Shown one piece after another: positions 1-8,373 of a DNA stretch of 64,000 bases; position 1 is the first letter of the stretch, and the number at the start of each line of letters is the position of its first letter. Below the pieces are notes generated by a model. It was not told the origin of the DNA. It made no database searches and was given only the letters and a program-made list of their open reading frames with translations. This DNA is from Flammeovirga yaeyamensis (GTDB taxonomy: Bacteria; Bacteroidota; Bacteroidia; Cytophagales; Flammeovirgaceae): contig NZ_CP076132.1 of assembly GCF_018736045.1 (NCBI RefSeq), positions 2,279,501-2,343,500 on the forward strand. The letters run 5' to 3'. A program made the position numbers and the translations under genes.

Positions 1-2
1 AT

Positions 3-830
3 ACTTTGGATGGAGAAAAGTATCATCAAGATGAAGAAGGGAATTACTGGAGAGTGATGGAAACAATTACACCTGCTAGATCATACGATAAGGTCGAAAC
101 AGAGCAACAAGCGTTTCAAGCCGGAGTTGGAATAGGTGAGTTTCAAGCCTTATTATCTGATTTTGATGGTAGTAGTTTATATGAAATCATTCCTAATTTC
201 CATAATATGGAAACTCGATTGGCAACATTTAGAGAAATTGTCAAAAAGGATGTTGTAGGAAGAGTTAGGCTTGCTCAAGAACAAATTCAGTTTGTCGAAA
301 ATCGAGCTGAAGAAATGCAAACATTGGTGCGTTTGGGTAAAGAAGGAAAGCTTCCAATCAGAGTAACACATAATGATACAAAGATCAATAATGTTTTATT
401 GGATGAGAACGATGAAGTATTGTGTGTGATCGATTTAGATACCGTAATGCCAGGTTTTGTTCTCTATGATTTTGGTGATGCGATTAGAACTTCTACAAAC
501 ACAGGAGATGAAGATGATGCCAACTTGGATAATGTGGAAATGGATATCAAATTGTTTACTGCATATACGAAAGGTTTCTTATCGAAAACGGCTAGTAGTT
601 TAACTCCAATAGAAATTGAATACCTTCCTTTATCGGCTAGGATCATGACTTTCATTATTGGTCTACGTTTTATTACGGATTATTTGGATGGCGATAATTA
701 TTTTAAAACTCATCATGAACACCATAACCTTCAAAGAGCAAAAGCCCAATTTAAATTGGTGAGCAGTATGGAAAGACAATTTGAGGAGATGCAAAGAGTA
801 GTTCAGGAAGAGGTGACTGTAAATTGTTAA
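3..830 (+). CDS. NahK-like N-acetylhexosamine/galactose 1-kinase, 5' truncated by window edge
   Basis: Aminoglycoside-phosphotransferase (APH) fold kinase of the NahK kind, which phosphorylates GalNAc/GlcNAc or galactose at C1 in the cytoplasm. Visible motifs are the catalytic loop 'VTHNDTKINN' (Asp catalytic, Asn metal-binding) and the metal motif 'VIDLDTVMPG', followed by 'YDFGDAIR', a set I associate with NahK-like proteins. The frame is open to the window edge. The first in-frame start-like codon is a TTG at base 6, but the N-terminal lobe with the ATP-binding strands (I estimate 80-90 residues) is missing, so the true start lies upstream. It is followed after about 36 bases by a uridylyltransferase-like gene, which fits a kinase plus nucleotidylyltransferase salvage pair as in the lacto-N-biose pathway of bifidobacteria. 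Exact sugar specificity cannot be read from sequence. Confidence 0.8.
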   Translation, partial: TLDGEKYHQDEEGNYWRVMETITPARSYDKVETEQQAFQAGVGIGEFQALLSDFDGSSLYEIIPNFHNMETRLATFREIVKKDVVGRVRLAQEQIQFVENRAEEMQTLVRLGKEGKLPIRVTHNDTKINNVLLDENDEVLCVIDLDTVMPGFVLYDFGDAIRTSTNTGDEDDANLDNVEMDIKLFTAYTKGFLSKTASSLTPIEIEYLPLSARIMTFIIGLRFITDYLDGDNYFKTHHEHHNLQRAKAQFKLVSSMERQFEEMQRVVQEEVTVNC

Positions 831-866
831 GATCACTCTCTAAAATATTCATTTGATAATCAAAAG

Positions 867-1886
867 ATGATGACTATAAATAATAAAATTGATAGCCCGA
901 CATATTCTCAAATAAACGAAAAATTGGATCGACAATTAGATGATCTGTATCTGAGATCATTTAACTCGGGTTATTTATCAAAAAATGCCTTGGAAGGGAA
1001 TGATAGGCTACATTTTTTTGATGTAGACGACGAAATCACCTATAGAATTCAGATCAATCATGTAAGATCAAATTATAGTAAAGCAATGGCAGGAACTAAA
1101 AAACCTGCTTTACCCGAAGGAGCCAAATGTCCAATTTGTATCGAAAATGTAGGAGCAGAAGGGAAGGAAAATTTAGAGATTCTGGCATTCAATCTAAAAC
1201 AAGAAGAATTCTTCATTCAACTGACACCTTTTCCTTTGTATCATCATCATTTTGTGTTGATTACCAAAGAACATCGACCAATGGAAGTGAGCGTTGATAG
1301 TTTTAAAAAACAGCTAATGTTTTTACATCAAATGCCTCATTATGTTGTGTGTTCTAACTCGGATAGAGAAGGAGCAGGAGCATCAATTTTGTCACATCTT
1401 CACTTTCAAGTATTTAAACAACTACACTTGCCTATTTTCGAGGCTAGAGAAAGACAAGTCAAAACAAATAATAATGAAGCTGAGGTATCAGTCTTAGACT
1501 TTCCTCTTACGGTTGTAAAAATTAAAGCAAATTCCGAAGAAATCTTATTAAAATCGTTTGATTCATTTTTAACAAAATGGAGAAGCCAAAATGAAAGAAA
1601 TTCATTCAATACAGTTTTGAGGTTTCATGAACAAAAATTAGAAGCATATTTAATTTTTAGACATCCTGATTATACAACACCAACTCATCTATTAAAATAT
1701 AAATATGAGGGAATAGGTGTGATAGAAGCTTGTGGTGAAGGAATTTTTCCAACCCCTGAAGGAAAAGAGGAGATGGAAATTAATAATGATATAAGAAAAA
1801 AAGGGAAAGAGATTTTAAAGGAAATGTTGTCACATCTCAATCCTTTAAATGAACATCAAATGAAAACATTTCTATCTGATATTTGA
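867..1886 (+). CDS. GalT-like/HIT-superfamily hexose-1-phosphate nucleotidylyltransferase (DUF4922-like)
   Basis: A 339-residue cytoplasmic protein. It carries a zinc-type 'CPIC' motif near residue 90, a 'PLYHHHFVLI' strand typical of HIT folds, and a catalytic 'SHLHFQV' motif. Classical GalT has HPHxQ at this place, whereas HLHFQ is the form seen in GDP-hexose phosphorylase-like and DUF4922 proteins. The family transfers a nucleotidyl group to or from a sugar 1-phosphate through a covalent His intermediate. Immediately downstream of the NahK-like kinase, the likely job is to convert GalNAc-1-P or Gal-1-P to the UDP-sugar. Start chosen at the first of two adjacent Met codons; the second is equally possible. 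It could instead be a phosphorylase of a nucleotide sugar. Confidence 0.7.
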   Translation: MMTINNKIDSPTYSQINEKLDRQLDDLYLRSFNSGYLSKNALEGNDRLHFFDVDDEITYRIQINHVRSNYSKAMAGTKKPALPEGAKCPICIENVGAEGKENLEILAFNLKQEEFFIQLTPFPLYHHHFVLITKEHRPMEVSVDSFKKQLMFLHQMPHYVVCSNSDREGAGASILSHLHFQVFKQLHLPIFEARERQVKTNNNEAEVSVLDFPLTVVKIKANSEEILLKSFDSFLTKWRSQNERNSFNTVLRFHEQKLEAYLIFRHPDYTTPTHLLKYKYEGIGVIEACGEGIFPTPEGKEEMEINNDIRKKGKEILKEMLSHLNPLNEHQMKTFLSDI

Positions 1887-1901
1887 TGAAAAATCAAGAT
1901 A

Positions 1902-1942
1902 TTAGTTAATATTAAGAAATTAAATTTCTAATTATTGACTAA
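1902..1942. repeat. Imperfect 20-bp inverted repeat, AT-rich, in the GalT-GH109 gap
   Basis: Two 20-base arms around a single central A. The outer part reads TTAGT...ACTAA and the core AGAAATT-a-AATTTCT. By hand I find two mismatches and one G-T pair. No T-run follows, so it is not an obvious intrinsic terminator. Because a ROK regulator is encoded in the locus and ROK operators are AT-rich dyads, an operator is plausible. The base composition makes chance dyads more likely than usual. Confidence 0.4.
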
Positions 1943-2022
1943 TAAATAATAAATATTATAAATTTAAGTCAAACTTAGTAACAACAGATTTATTACTTAA
2001 TAGAATCATAAATTAACAAGAC

Positions 2023-3399
2023 ATGCACAATCGTAGAGACTTTTTAAAAACAGCAACTATTGCAGGGTTAGGCACTATGATGTCACCTTCTATGGCATTT
2101 GGAAAGAGTAAAGGAGAGAAAGTGAAAATAGCACTAATTGGTGTAGGTGAAAGAGGAATATGGCACTTGAATAATGCATTGTATAGAGATGATACAGAGG
2201 TAGTAGCAATCTGTGATATTAGTGATAAAGCCATTAAAAAATCATTAAAATATTTTGATAAACATGGCAAAAAACATCCTAAGATTTTCGGTAAGAATGA
2301 GCACGATTACCGTAATATGTTAGAGATGAAAGAAATTCAAGGGGTAATTATTTCAACTCCTTGGGTATGGCATACACCAATGTCTGTGGACTCTATGAAA
2401 GCTGGGAAATTTACCGGTGTTGAAGTTTCTGCGGCTATGACTTTACAAGAATGTTGGGATCTAGTCAATGTTCATGAGGAGACAGGTTCGCATTTGATGA
2501 TTTTGGAGAATGTATGTTACCGAAGAGATGTAATGGCAGTACTCCGAATGGTTAGAGAAGGCTTGTTTGGTGAGGCTATTCATGCACGTTGTGGTTATCA
2601 GCACGATCTACGCCATGTGAAATTTAATAACGGAGAACAACCTTACGGTGGAGGAGTAGAGTTTGGTGAAAAAGGATTCTCAGAAGCAGAATGGAGAACG
2701 TATCATTCACTTCATAAAAATGGAGATCTTTATCCAACACACGGTATTGGACCAATTGCTTTGTATATGGATATCAACCGTGGAAATAGATTTAATACAA
2801 TCTCCTCTTTTGCAACTAAAGCGAGAGGCTTGAATGATTATATTATTAAAAATGGAGGTAAAGATCACCCTAATGCAAATTTAGATTGGAAGTTAGGTGA
2901 TATTGTTACTTCAACAATTTCAACAGCAAATGGAGAAACTATTATCGTTACTCATGATACAAACTTACCTCGTCCATATTCATTAGGCTTCCGTTTTCAA
3001 GGAACCAATGGTTTATGGCAACATGAAGATGGTTATGCTGCTGGACCAGGAGGTAATTTGATGCACATTGCTGGAAAATCAAAGGATCACCAATGGGATC
3101 AAGCGAAAGATTGGTTGGATAAATACGACCATCCAAGCTGGCAAAAATATGGAGAAACTGCAGAAGGAGCAGGCCATGGAGGTATGGACTTCTTTATTAT
3201 GCATGAGTTTGTATTGTCCATCAAGAACAACATTGCCCCTCCAATGGATGCTTATGATGCAGCGGCTTGGTCAGCAATTACTCCTTTATCGGAAAGATCT
3301 ATTGAAGAAGGCGGAGCAGTACAGCATTTCCCTGACTTCACTAGAGGAAAATGGTTTAAGAGAAAGCCCGTTTTCGGAAATAACGAACTTTATTTATAA
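2023..3399 (+). CDS. Tat-exported GH109 family glycosidase (alpha-N-acetylgalactosaminidase type)
   Basis: A 458-residue Gfo/Idh/MocA-fold protein. The N-terminus has a twin-arginine leader (RRDFLK at residues 4-9, then a hydrophobic stretch ending in AFG), so export of a folded, NAD-loaded enzyme is expected. The Rossmann loop IGVGERG is at residues 39-45. The NGDLYPTHGIGP segment (Tyr237, His240) matches the sugar-binding region of GH109 enzymes such as the Elizabethkingia alpha-N-acetylgalactosaminidase that removes blood-group A antigen. GH109 uses tightly bound NAD and an oxidation/elimination mechanism. Length and leader agree with the family. It lies between the uridylyltransferase and a GH110 gene, consistent with removal of terminal alpha-GalNAc. 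Other Gfo/Idh/MocA sugar dehydrogenases are the alternative, but the Tat leader and the THGIGP context favour GH109. Confidence 0.85.
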   Translation: MHNRRDFLKTATIAGLGTMMSPSMAFGKSKGEKVKIALIGVGERGIWHLNNALYRDDTEVVAICDISDKAIKKSLKYFDKHGKKHPKIFGKNEHDYRNMLEMKEIQGVIISTPWVWHTPMSVDSMKAGKFTGVEVSAAMTLQECWDLVNVHEETGSHLMILENVCYRRDVMAVLRMVREGLFGEAIHARCGYQHDLRHVKFNNGEQPYGGGVEFGEKGFSEAEWRTYHSLHKNGDLYPTHGIGPIALYMDINRGNRFNTISSFATKARGLNDYIIKNGGKDHPNANLDWKLGDIVTSTISTANGETIIVTHDTNLPRPYSLGFRFQGTNGLWQHEDGYAAGPGGNLMHIAGKSKDHQWDQAKDWLDKYDHPSWQKYGETAEGAGHGGMDFFIMHEFVLSIKNNIAPPMDAYDAAAWSAITPLSERSIEEGGAVQHFPDFTRGKWFKRKPVFGNNELYL

Positions 3400-3421
3400 A
3401 CACATATATAAATTCTTCACA

Positions 3422-3457
3422 AAAGGGTATTGGTTTCAGCCGGTGCCCTTTTTTTAA
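3422..3457 (+). terminator. Intrinsic terminator after GH109
   Basis: A 12-bp stem including three G-U pairs (AAAGGGTATTGG against CCGGTGCCCTTT), a six-base loop and a run of T follow the GH109 stop codon. The next gene starts only about 15 bases later, so it may attenuate GH110 expression rather than end the transcript. Confidence 0.7.
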
Positions 3458-3470
3458 ATCAATACAAAAC

Positions 3471-5324
3471 ATGAAATCAATTTACTATCTATTATTCTTT
3501 GTAATGATGGGATGTTCTATTCCTAAATCGGGGGAGGTTTTAATAATTAACTTGGAAGAATATGGAATCCTCCCAAACCAAAATCAATCCATCACAAAAG
3601 AGATCAACCAAGTCATAAAGGATTTACCTGATCAACCTGTAGAATTAGTGTTTTCTAAAGGGTATTATCATTTTAGACCCAATAAAGAGTATCAGAAAGA
3701 ATATTTCGAAACGAATACCTATGATGTTAACCCTAAAAATTTAGCAGTCTTTTTATCAAATAGAAAGGACATTACTATTAATGGACAAGGAAGTGAATTT
3801 ATATTTCATGACCATATTCAGCCTTTCACTTTAGATAATTGTGAGAATGTTCAGCTTATCAATTTCTCTATCGATTGGGAGCAACCTTTAACTGCAGAAG
3901 GAAGAATCGTTTATTCTAATGAAAAAGATATTGTGTTAGAGATTGATCAGAAACAGTTTCCATATGAAGTTCAAAAAGATGGAATATTATTCAAAACAGC
4001 TAATTGGGAAGAGAAATGGAGGGTTTCAGGTGGTTCTTGGCTAATAGAATATACTCCCGATCAAATTATCCCAGCGAACACTGGAGATGCAGGTTCTGTT
4101 AAAGGTGATTTGAAAAATGTGGTTTATAATGATTTAGGAAATGGGCGTGTTCAGTTAAGTGGTGATTTTACTAAATATCCAACGGAAGGTAATTATTGGA
4201 TTATGCGACATAGTACTCGTGACCATGCCGGTATTTTTAGTTTTCATAGTAAAAACGTTCACATTGAAAATGTGGATGTTTACCATACTGCAGGTCTAGG
4301 TATTCTTTTTCAATACACAGATAATGTTGTCATAAAAGACGTCAATATAGTACCTAACCCAAAGAAGAATCGATATTTATCAGGTCATGATGATGGCTTA
4401 CATTTTATGGGTTGTAAAGGACATATTACTATTGATAATTATAAAGCAATGGGTTTAATGGATGACGCCATTAATATTCATGGAACCTATGTGCCAGTAT
4501 CAAAAAGAGTGGACGATTACACTTTGATTTGTAATTATGCACATGACATGAGTAAAGGATTAATATGGGGGCAAAATGGTGATTCAATTAGTATAGTATT
4601 TAAAGAAAATATGAAAAGTGATCATATCAATACCCTAAAATCATTTGATGTATTGGATGATCAACGTTTCCAGCTTACTTTTAATGAGAAACTTCCTGAA
4701 GATGTTAGTTCTCAATATTCATTGGAAAACCTAACATGGACCCCTTCAGTATTGATTACAAATTCTTATGCTGGGAGTAATAGGGCAAGAGGTTATCTGA
4801 TTTCAACACCCAAAAAAGTAGTTATAGAGAATAATGTTTTTCAGACAAGCGGTAGTGCAATTCTAATTGCCGGAGATGCAAATTATTGGTATGAGAGTGG
4901 TGCTGTGAAAGATGTGCTTATCAAAAACAATACTTTTGAAGCAGAATGTAATTCCTCAAATTATCAGTTTTGTAAGGCTATAATAAGCATTTACCCAGAA
5001 ATTCCATCTGTTGATGAATCTTCTCTTTATCATCAAAATATACAAATTGTTGGCAATACATTTTCTCCTTCAGATAAAGCATTACTATATGCTATATCAG
5101 TAGATCATTTAAAATTTGAATCTAATATTATCAACAAAGGAAATGCTTTTATGCCATGGAGAAATGACTCCCCAGGATTTCATCTTATTGGATGTAAAAA
5201 TGTGAGCATTAAAGAGAATGAGATAGATAAAGATGTATTGAGCAAATCATTGAAGATTGAAAAAATGCAAGTATCAGACTTATCTAATGTGCAATCAGAA
5301 TTGAGTGAGAAAGTAATTTTGTGA
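3471..5324 (+). CDS. GH110 alpha-1,3-galactosidase, predicted lipoprotein
   Basis: A 617-residue protein with a lipoprotein signal (lipobox around Cys15, 'FVMMGCS') and a right-handed parallel beta-helix body. The repeated short strands such as 'NVHIENVDVYHTAGLGI' and 'NVVIKDVNIVPNP' show the helix turns. Paired acidic motifs 'GHDDGLHF' (Asp307, Asp308) and 'LMDDAINIHG' (Asp331, Asp332) match the conserved core of GH110, an inverting family that releases terminal alpha-1,3-linked galactose from blood-group B and linear B structures. Length fits characterised Bacteroides members (about 600 residues). As a surface or periplasmic lipoprotein beside GH109 it would act on A/B-type or red-algal alpha-1,3-galactose glycans; which one cannot be decided here. 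Confidence 0.88.
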   Translation: MKSIYYLLFFVMMGCSIPKSGEVLIINLEEYGILPNQNQSITKEINQVIKDLPDQPVELVFSKGYYHFRPNKEYQKEYFETNTYDVNPKNLAVFLSNRKDITINGQGSEFIFHDHIQPFTLDNCENVQLINFSIDWEQPLTAEGRIVYSNEKDIVLEIDQKQFPYEVQKDGILFKTANWEEKWRVSGGSWLIEYTPDQIIPANTGDAGSVKGDLKNVVYNDLGNGRVQLSGDFTKYPTEGNYWIMRHSTRDHAGIFSFHSKNVHIENVDVYHTAGLGILFQYTDNVVIKDVNIVPNPKKNRYLSGHDDGLHFMGCKGHITIDNYKAMGLMDDAINIHGTYVPVSKRVDDYTLICNYAHDMSKGLIWGQNGDSISIVFKENMKSDHINTLKSFDVLDDQRFQLTFNEKLPEDVSSQYSLENLTWTPSVLITNSYAGSNRARGYLISTPKKVVIENNVFQTSGSAILIAGDANYWYESGAVKDVLIKNNTFEAECNSSNYQFCKAIISIYPEIPSVDESSLYHQNIQIVGNTFSPSDKALLYAISVDHLKFESNIINKGNAFMPWRNDSPGFHLIGCKNVSIKENEIDKDVLSKSLKIEKMQVSDLSNVQSELSEKVIL

Positions 5325-5354
5325 AAATGCTTTTAAAGTAATTCCACAAAAAAA

Positions 5355-5394
5355 GAAAGAGGTTGTTCCATAACTAAATGGAACAACCTCTTTC
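5355..5394. terminator. Bidirectional terminator between convergent GH110 and MFS genes
   Basis: A perfect 16-bp stem with the core GAGGTTGTTCCA against TGGAACAACCTC and an eight-base loop. It is flanked by an A-run on the left and T-rich sequence on the right, so it can stop transcripts from both sides. Confidence 0.85.
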
Positions 5395-5415
5395 AATATA
5401 TAAATACTTTATATC

Positions 5416-6678
5416 TTAATGACTAAAGCTTTCTACTTCTTTTGGATCGTGTTTGTGCTTAAATGTAACCGCAAATAAGATGGCAACAACTAATGAATAA
5501 GCAGCAAATGCAAACCAAATGTTTGGCCAATCGCGTACACTATTTCCGTTTTCAGTAATGGTGAAGAATTTATCAATAACTACTCCGGAAACTGATGAAC
5601 CTAAAACAGCACCAAAACCATTGGTCATCATCATAAATAAACCTTGAGCTGATGCTCTAATTTTTTCATCTGTTTGAGATTCCACATAAAGAGAACCAGA
5701 AATGTTGAAGAAATCGAAGGCCATACCGTATACAATACAAGATATAATAATCCAAACTAAACCACTTCCAGGATCACCAATACCAAACAATCCGAATCTA
5801 AGTACCCAAGCAAACATACTCATGAGCATCACGTTTTTGATACCAAAACGCTTTAAGAAGAATGGAATTGCAAGGATAAATAAAGTCTCAGAAACCTGAG
5901 AAATTGACATGATGATGGCTGGATATTTTACAGCAATACTATCAGCAAATAAAGGATTACTATCAAATTCGTGTAAGAAGATATCTCCGTACGCATTCGT
6001 TAATTGTAATGCAGCCCCCAAAAGCATTGAGAAAATAAAGAACAATGCCATCTTCTTTTGTTTGAATAACTGGAATGCATCTAAACCTAATGCTTCAACA
6101 AATGACTTTTCAGATCCACCTTTGTTTGTATCACATTTAGGTAAAAAGAAAGAATATATACCAAGTAATGCAGAAGCAGCAGCAGCAACATAAAATTGTG
6201 CCGCAGAAGTTTCAATTTTAGCTAAACTAACTGTCCACATTGCCACAATAAAACCTACTGTACCCCAAACTCGAATAGGAGGGTAAACTTTTACAATATC
6301 CATGTTGTTTTTTGTCAGTGCCGAGTAGGCGACTGTAATGGATAAAGAAATGGTGGGCATGTAGAATATCATGTTAATCAACATCACCACAAAAAACATA
6401 GATGGAGAAGCCACTTCTGGAAGTAAGCAAAGAATTACCGCACCAATAATGTGGAAAATTCCTAATAGTTTTTCAGCACCTATTAATCTATCTGCTATAA
6501 TACCTGAAATTGCAGGCATGAAAATAGACGCTATACCCATAGTTGAGAAGATGGCACCAAATTCAGTACCCGACCATTCCATGGTTTTAAACCAATAGCC
6601 TCCAATTGTAATCAACCAAGCCCCCCAAATAAAGAACTGTAAAAAGTTCATGATCGTAAGGCGTAATTTTAAACTCAT
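5416..6678 (-). CDS. MFS sugar/nucleoside permease (nucleoside:H+ symporter-like family)
   Basis: A 420-residue inner-membrane transporter with about twelve hydrophobic segments and N-terminus 'MSLKLRLTIMNFLQFFIWGAW', typical of the nucleoside:proton symporter (NHS) branch of the major facilitator superfamily. In Bacteroidota this branch is widely recruited into carbohydrate loci. Here it sits divergently from a ROK repressor and convergent with GH110, so uptake of released galactose, GalNAc or a small oligosaccharide is the likely role. A true nucleoside substrate is possible but not favoured by the neighbours. Confidence 0.8.
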   Translation of the reverse strand: MSLKLRLTIMNFLQFFIWGAWLITIGGYWFKTMEWSGTEFGAIFSTMGIASIFMPAISGIIADRLIGAEKLLGIFHIIGAVILCLLPEVASPSMFFVVMLINMIFYMPTISLSITVAYSALTKNNMDIVKVYPPIRVWGTVGFIVAMWTVSLAKIETSAAQFYVAAAASALLGIYSFFLPKCDTNKGGSEKSFVEALGLDAFQLFKQKKMALFFIFSMLLGAALQLTNAYGDIFLHEFDSNPLFADSIAVKYPAIIMSISQVSETLFILAIPFFLKRFGIKNVMLMSMFAWVLRFGLFGIGDPGSGLVWIIISCIVYGMAFDFFNISGSLYVESQTDEKIRASAQGLFMMMTNGFGAVLGSSVSGVVIDKFFTITENGNSVRDWPNIWFAFAAYSLVVAILFAVTFKHKHDPKEVESFSH

Positions 6679-6964
6679 ATTTTTTGATGATAATTGAATA
6701 AAATGTAACGGCTACAAATATAATTTTTCTTTAGTATTAATAATGATGACGAAAGATATATTAAAATAAATAATTGTTTTGTTTTGAATTTATTAACCGC
6801 TTCAGATTTTTCGTTATTAATTAAATGTGCTTCAAAAACATAGTAAAATCTATTTAAAATGGGTTTTTGAACCTGAATTGGGTTATTTTTTTGAATTATT
6901 TTTTCAATTAGGGATAATAAATAATTTATTTTATTAATTTTATATTGAACAAATAACTATTTGA
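6679..6964. promoter_or_regulatory. Divergent control region between MFS permease and ROK regulator
   Basis: An AT-rich gap of 286 bases that must hold the promoters of both divergent genes. A small dyad, TTGAA-N7-TTCAA, lies at 6891-6907 about 60 bases before the ROK start and could be a self-operator. I see no unambiguous Bacteroidota -33/-7 pair and no open reading frame. Confidence 0.35.
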
Positions 6965-8209
6965 ATGACTAGACAAGAGAATACAAAGAAAGTTGGAAAA
7001 GTAACTATCAAAAATCAAATTAGAAAGAACCAAATTTTACAACTTTTACTAAAAGAGGGGATGTTGTCACCTTCGGAAGTGACTTCAAAAACGGAGTTGA
7101 CTTTACCAATGTCTTCTTCGTTAATGAAAGAACTAGCTAAGGACGGATATATCAAGTTAGATGAAAACAATTATGGAAATAATGTGGGTAGACCACCTAC
7201 TTCTTATAGTATTGATCCTGAAGGAGGATTTTTTATAGGTGTTGAAATTGGATTAAGAAAAACAAGAGTGATACTACTTGATCTACAGAATAAAGAAAGA
7301 CATTTCCATTCTCAAGATACTTTAAATTTAAAAGATTCAAAGGCCTGTATAGATGATGTCATTTCAATTGTAAAAAACATTATCAAATCACAGAAAATAC
7401 CTCAAAACCGACTTTTTGGAATTGGGTTAGCTGTACCTGGCTTAGTGAACAATAAATTAGGTCGCTCCATATCTTATTTTAATGATTTGAATATGTCATT
7501 AAAAGAATATATGGTTGAGGCTTTAGGTGTGAACGTTGAAATTGAAAACGACGTGAATGCTATGAGTTTAGGAGAGAAGTATTTTGGTGATGCAAAAGAT
7601 GTAAATGATGCTTTAGCTATTAATTTAGATAAAGGTATTGGTATGGGCTTAATTATAAATGGTGCATTATATACGGGTGCAAATGGTCTTGCTGGGGAGT
7701 TAGGACACATTCGTTTTGAAGATAATAACGATATGTGTTACTGTGGAAAGAGAGGTTGCCTCGAACTATATGCTTCTGGTGAGGCTATTTCTAACAAAAT
7801 GAAAGACTTTCTTGCCAATAATCCGTCTCCTCGTATTCAAAAAATACTGTCTGATTTAAATAAAGAAGAAGTAGACCTAGATGCTTTTGTAGAAATTGTA
7901 TTATCAGGTGATCAAATAGGTATAGAATACATTGAACAGGCCGGTACTTCTATTGGGCGAGCTTTGGGTGTTTTGATAAACTTGTTCAATCCTCAAAAAA
8001 TAATTTTGGGAGGAAAATTAAGTCAACTAAAAGAGTATATTTTATTCCCTGTGAAATCATCTGTAATCAAACATTCATTACCAGAATCTTTTGCACAAAC
8101 CACAATTTCGTACTCTAAGATTAGAAGAAAAGCGGGTAGTTTAGGGGCAACAACTCTTGTAAGTAATAAGATCTTTTTGCCATCAAAGGCGGCATTACAA
8201 TACGTTTAA
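6965..8209 (+). CDS. ROK family transcriptional regulator
   Basis: A 414-residue protein with an N-terminal winged helix-turn-helix (about residues 15-75, 'LLLKEGMLSPSEVTSKTELT') joined to a ROK sugar-kinase-like domain. The zinc-binding signature CYCGKRGCLE occurs at residues 258-267 (Cys258, Cys260, Cys265), and 'IENDVNAMSLGE' holds the ROK phosphate/sugar-site Asp. The combination is that of NagC/Mlc/XylR-type regulators that sense a sugar or sugar phosphate. It is divergent from the permease and central to the GH109/GH110 locus, so it probably controls these genes in response to GalNAc or galactose derivatives. An AT-rich dyad at 1902-1942 and one at 10887-10920 are candidate operators. 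Confidence 0.88.
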   Translation: MTRQENTKKVGKVTIKNQIRKNQILQLLLKEGMLSPSEVTSKTELTLPMSSSLMKELAKDGYIKLDENNYGNNVGRPPTSYSIDPEGGFFIGVEIGLRKTRVILLDLQNKERHFHSQDTLNLKDSKACIDDVISIVKNIIKSQKIPQNRLFGIGLAVPGLVNNKLGRSISYFNDLNMSLKEYMVEALGVNVEIENDVNAMSLGEKYFGDAKDVNDALAINLDKGIGMGLIINGALYTGANGLAGELGHIRFEDNNDMCYCGKRGCLELYASGEAISNKMKDFLANNPSPRIQKILSDLNKEEVDLDAFVEIVLSGDQIGIEYIEQAGTSIGRALGVLINLFNPQKIILGGKLSQLKEYILFPVKSSVIKHSLPESFAQTTISYSKIRRKAGSLGATTLVSNKIFLPSKAALQYV

Positions 8210-8373
8210 CAGTTTAGTGAAATCATATCATCAGAATCACTTAGAAATATTTTATAATAAAAATTATATATTAAGAGGTGTTAGTTCATTAATTGAAAGG
8301 AATTTTTGATTGATCAACTATTTACACTCTAAAAGAGATCACCTAAATTGTATTAATTTAAAACTAATTATCA

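Noticed and set aside
3068-3457. 129-residue plus-strand frame overlapping the end of the GH109 gene
   Set aside because: Out-of-frame shadow of a well-supported gene that also runs through its terminator.
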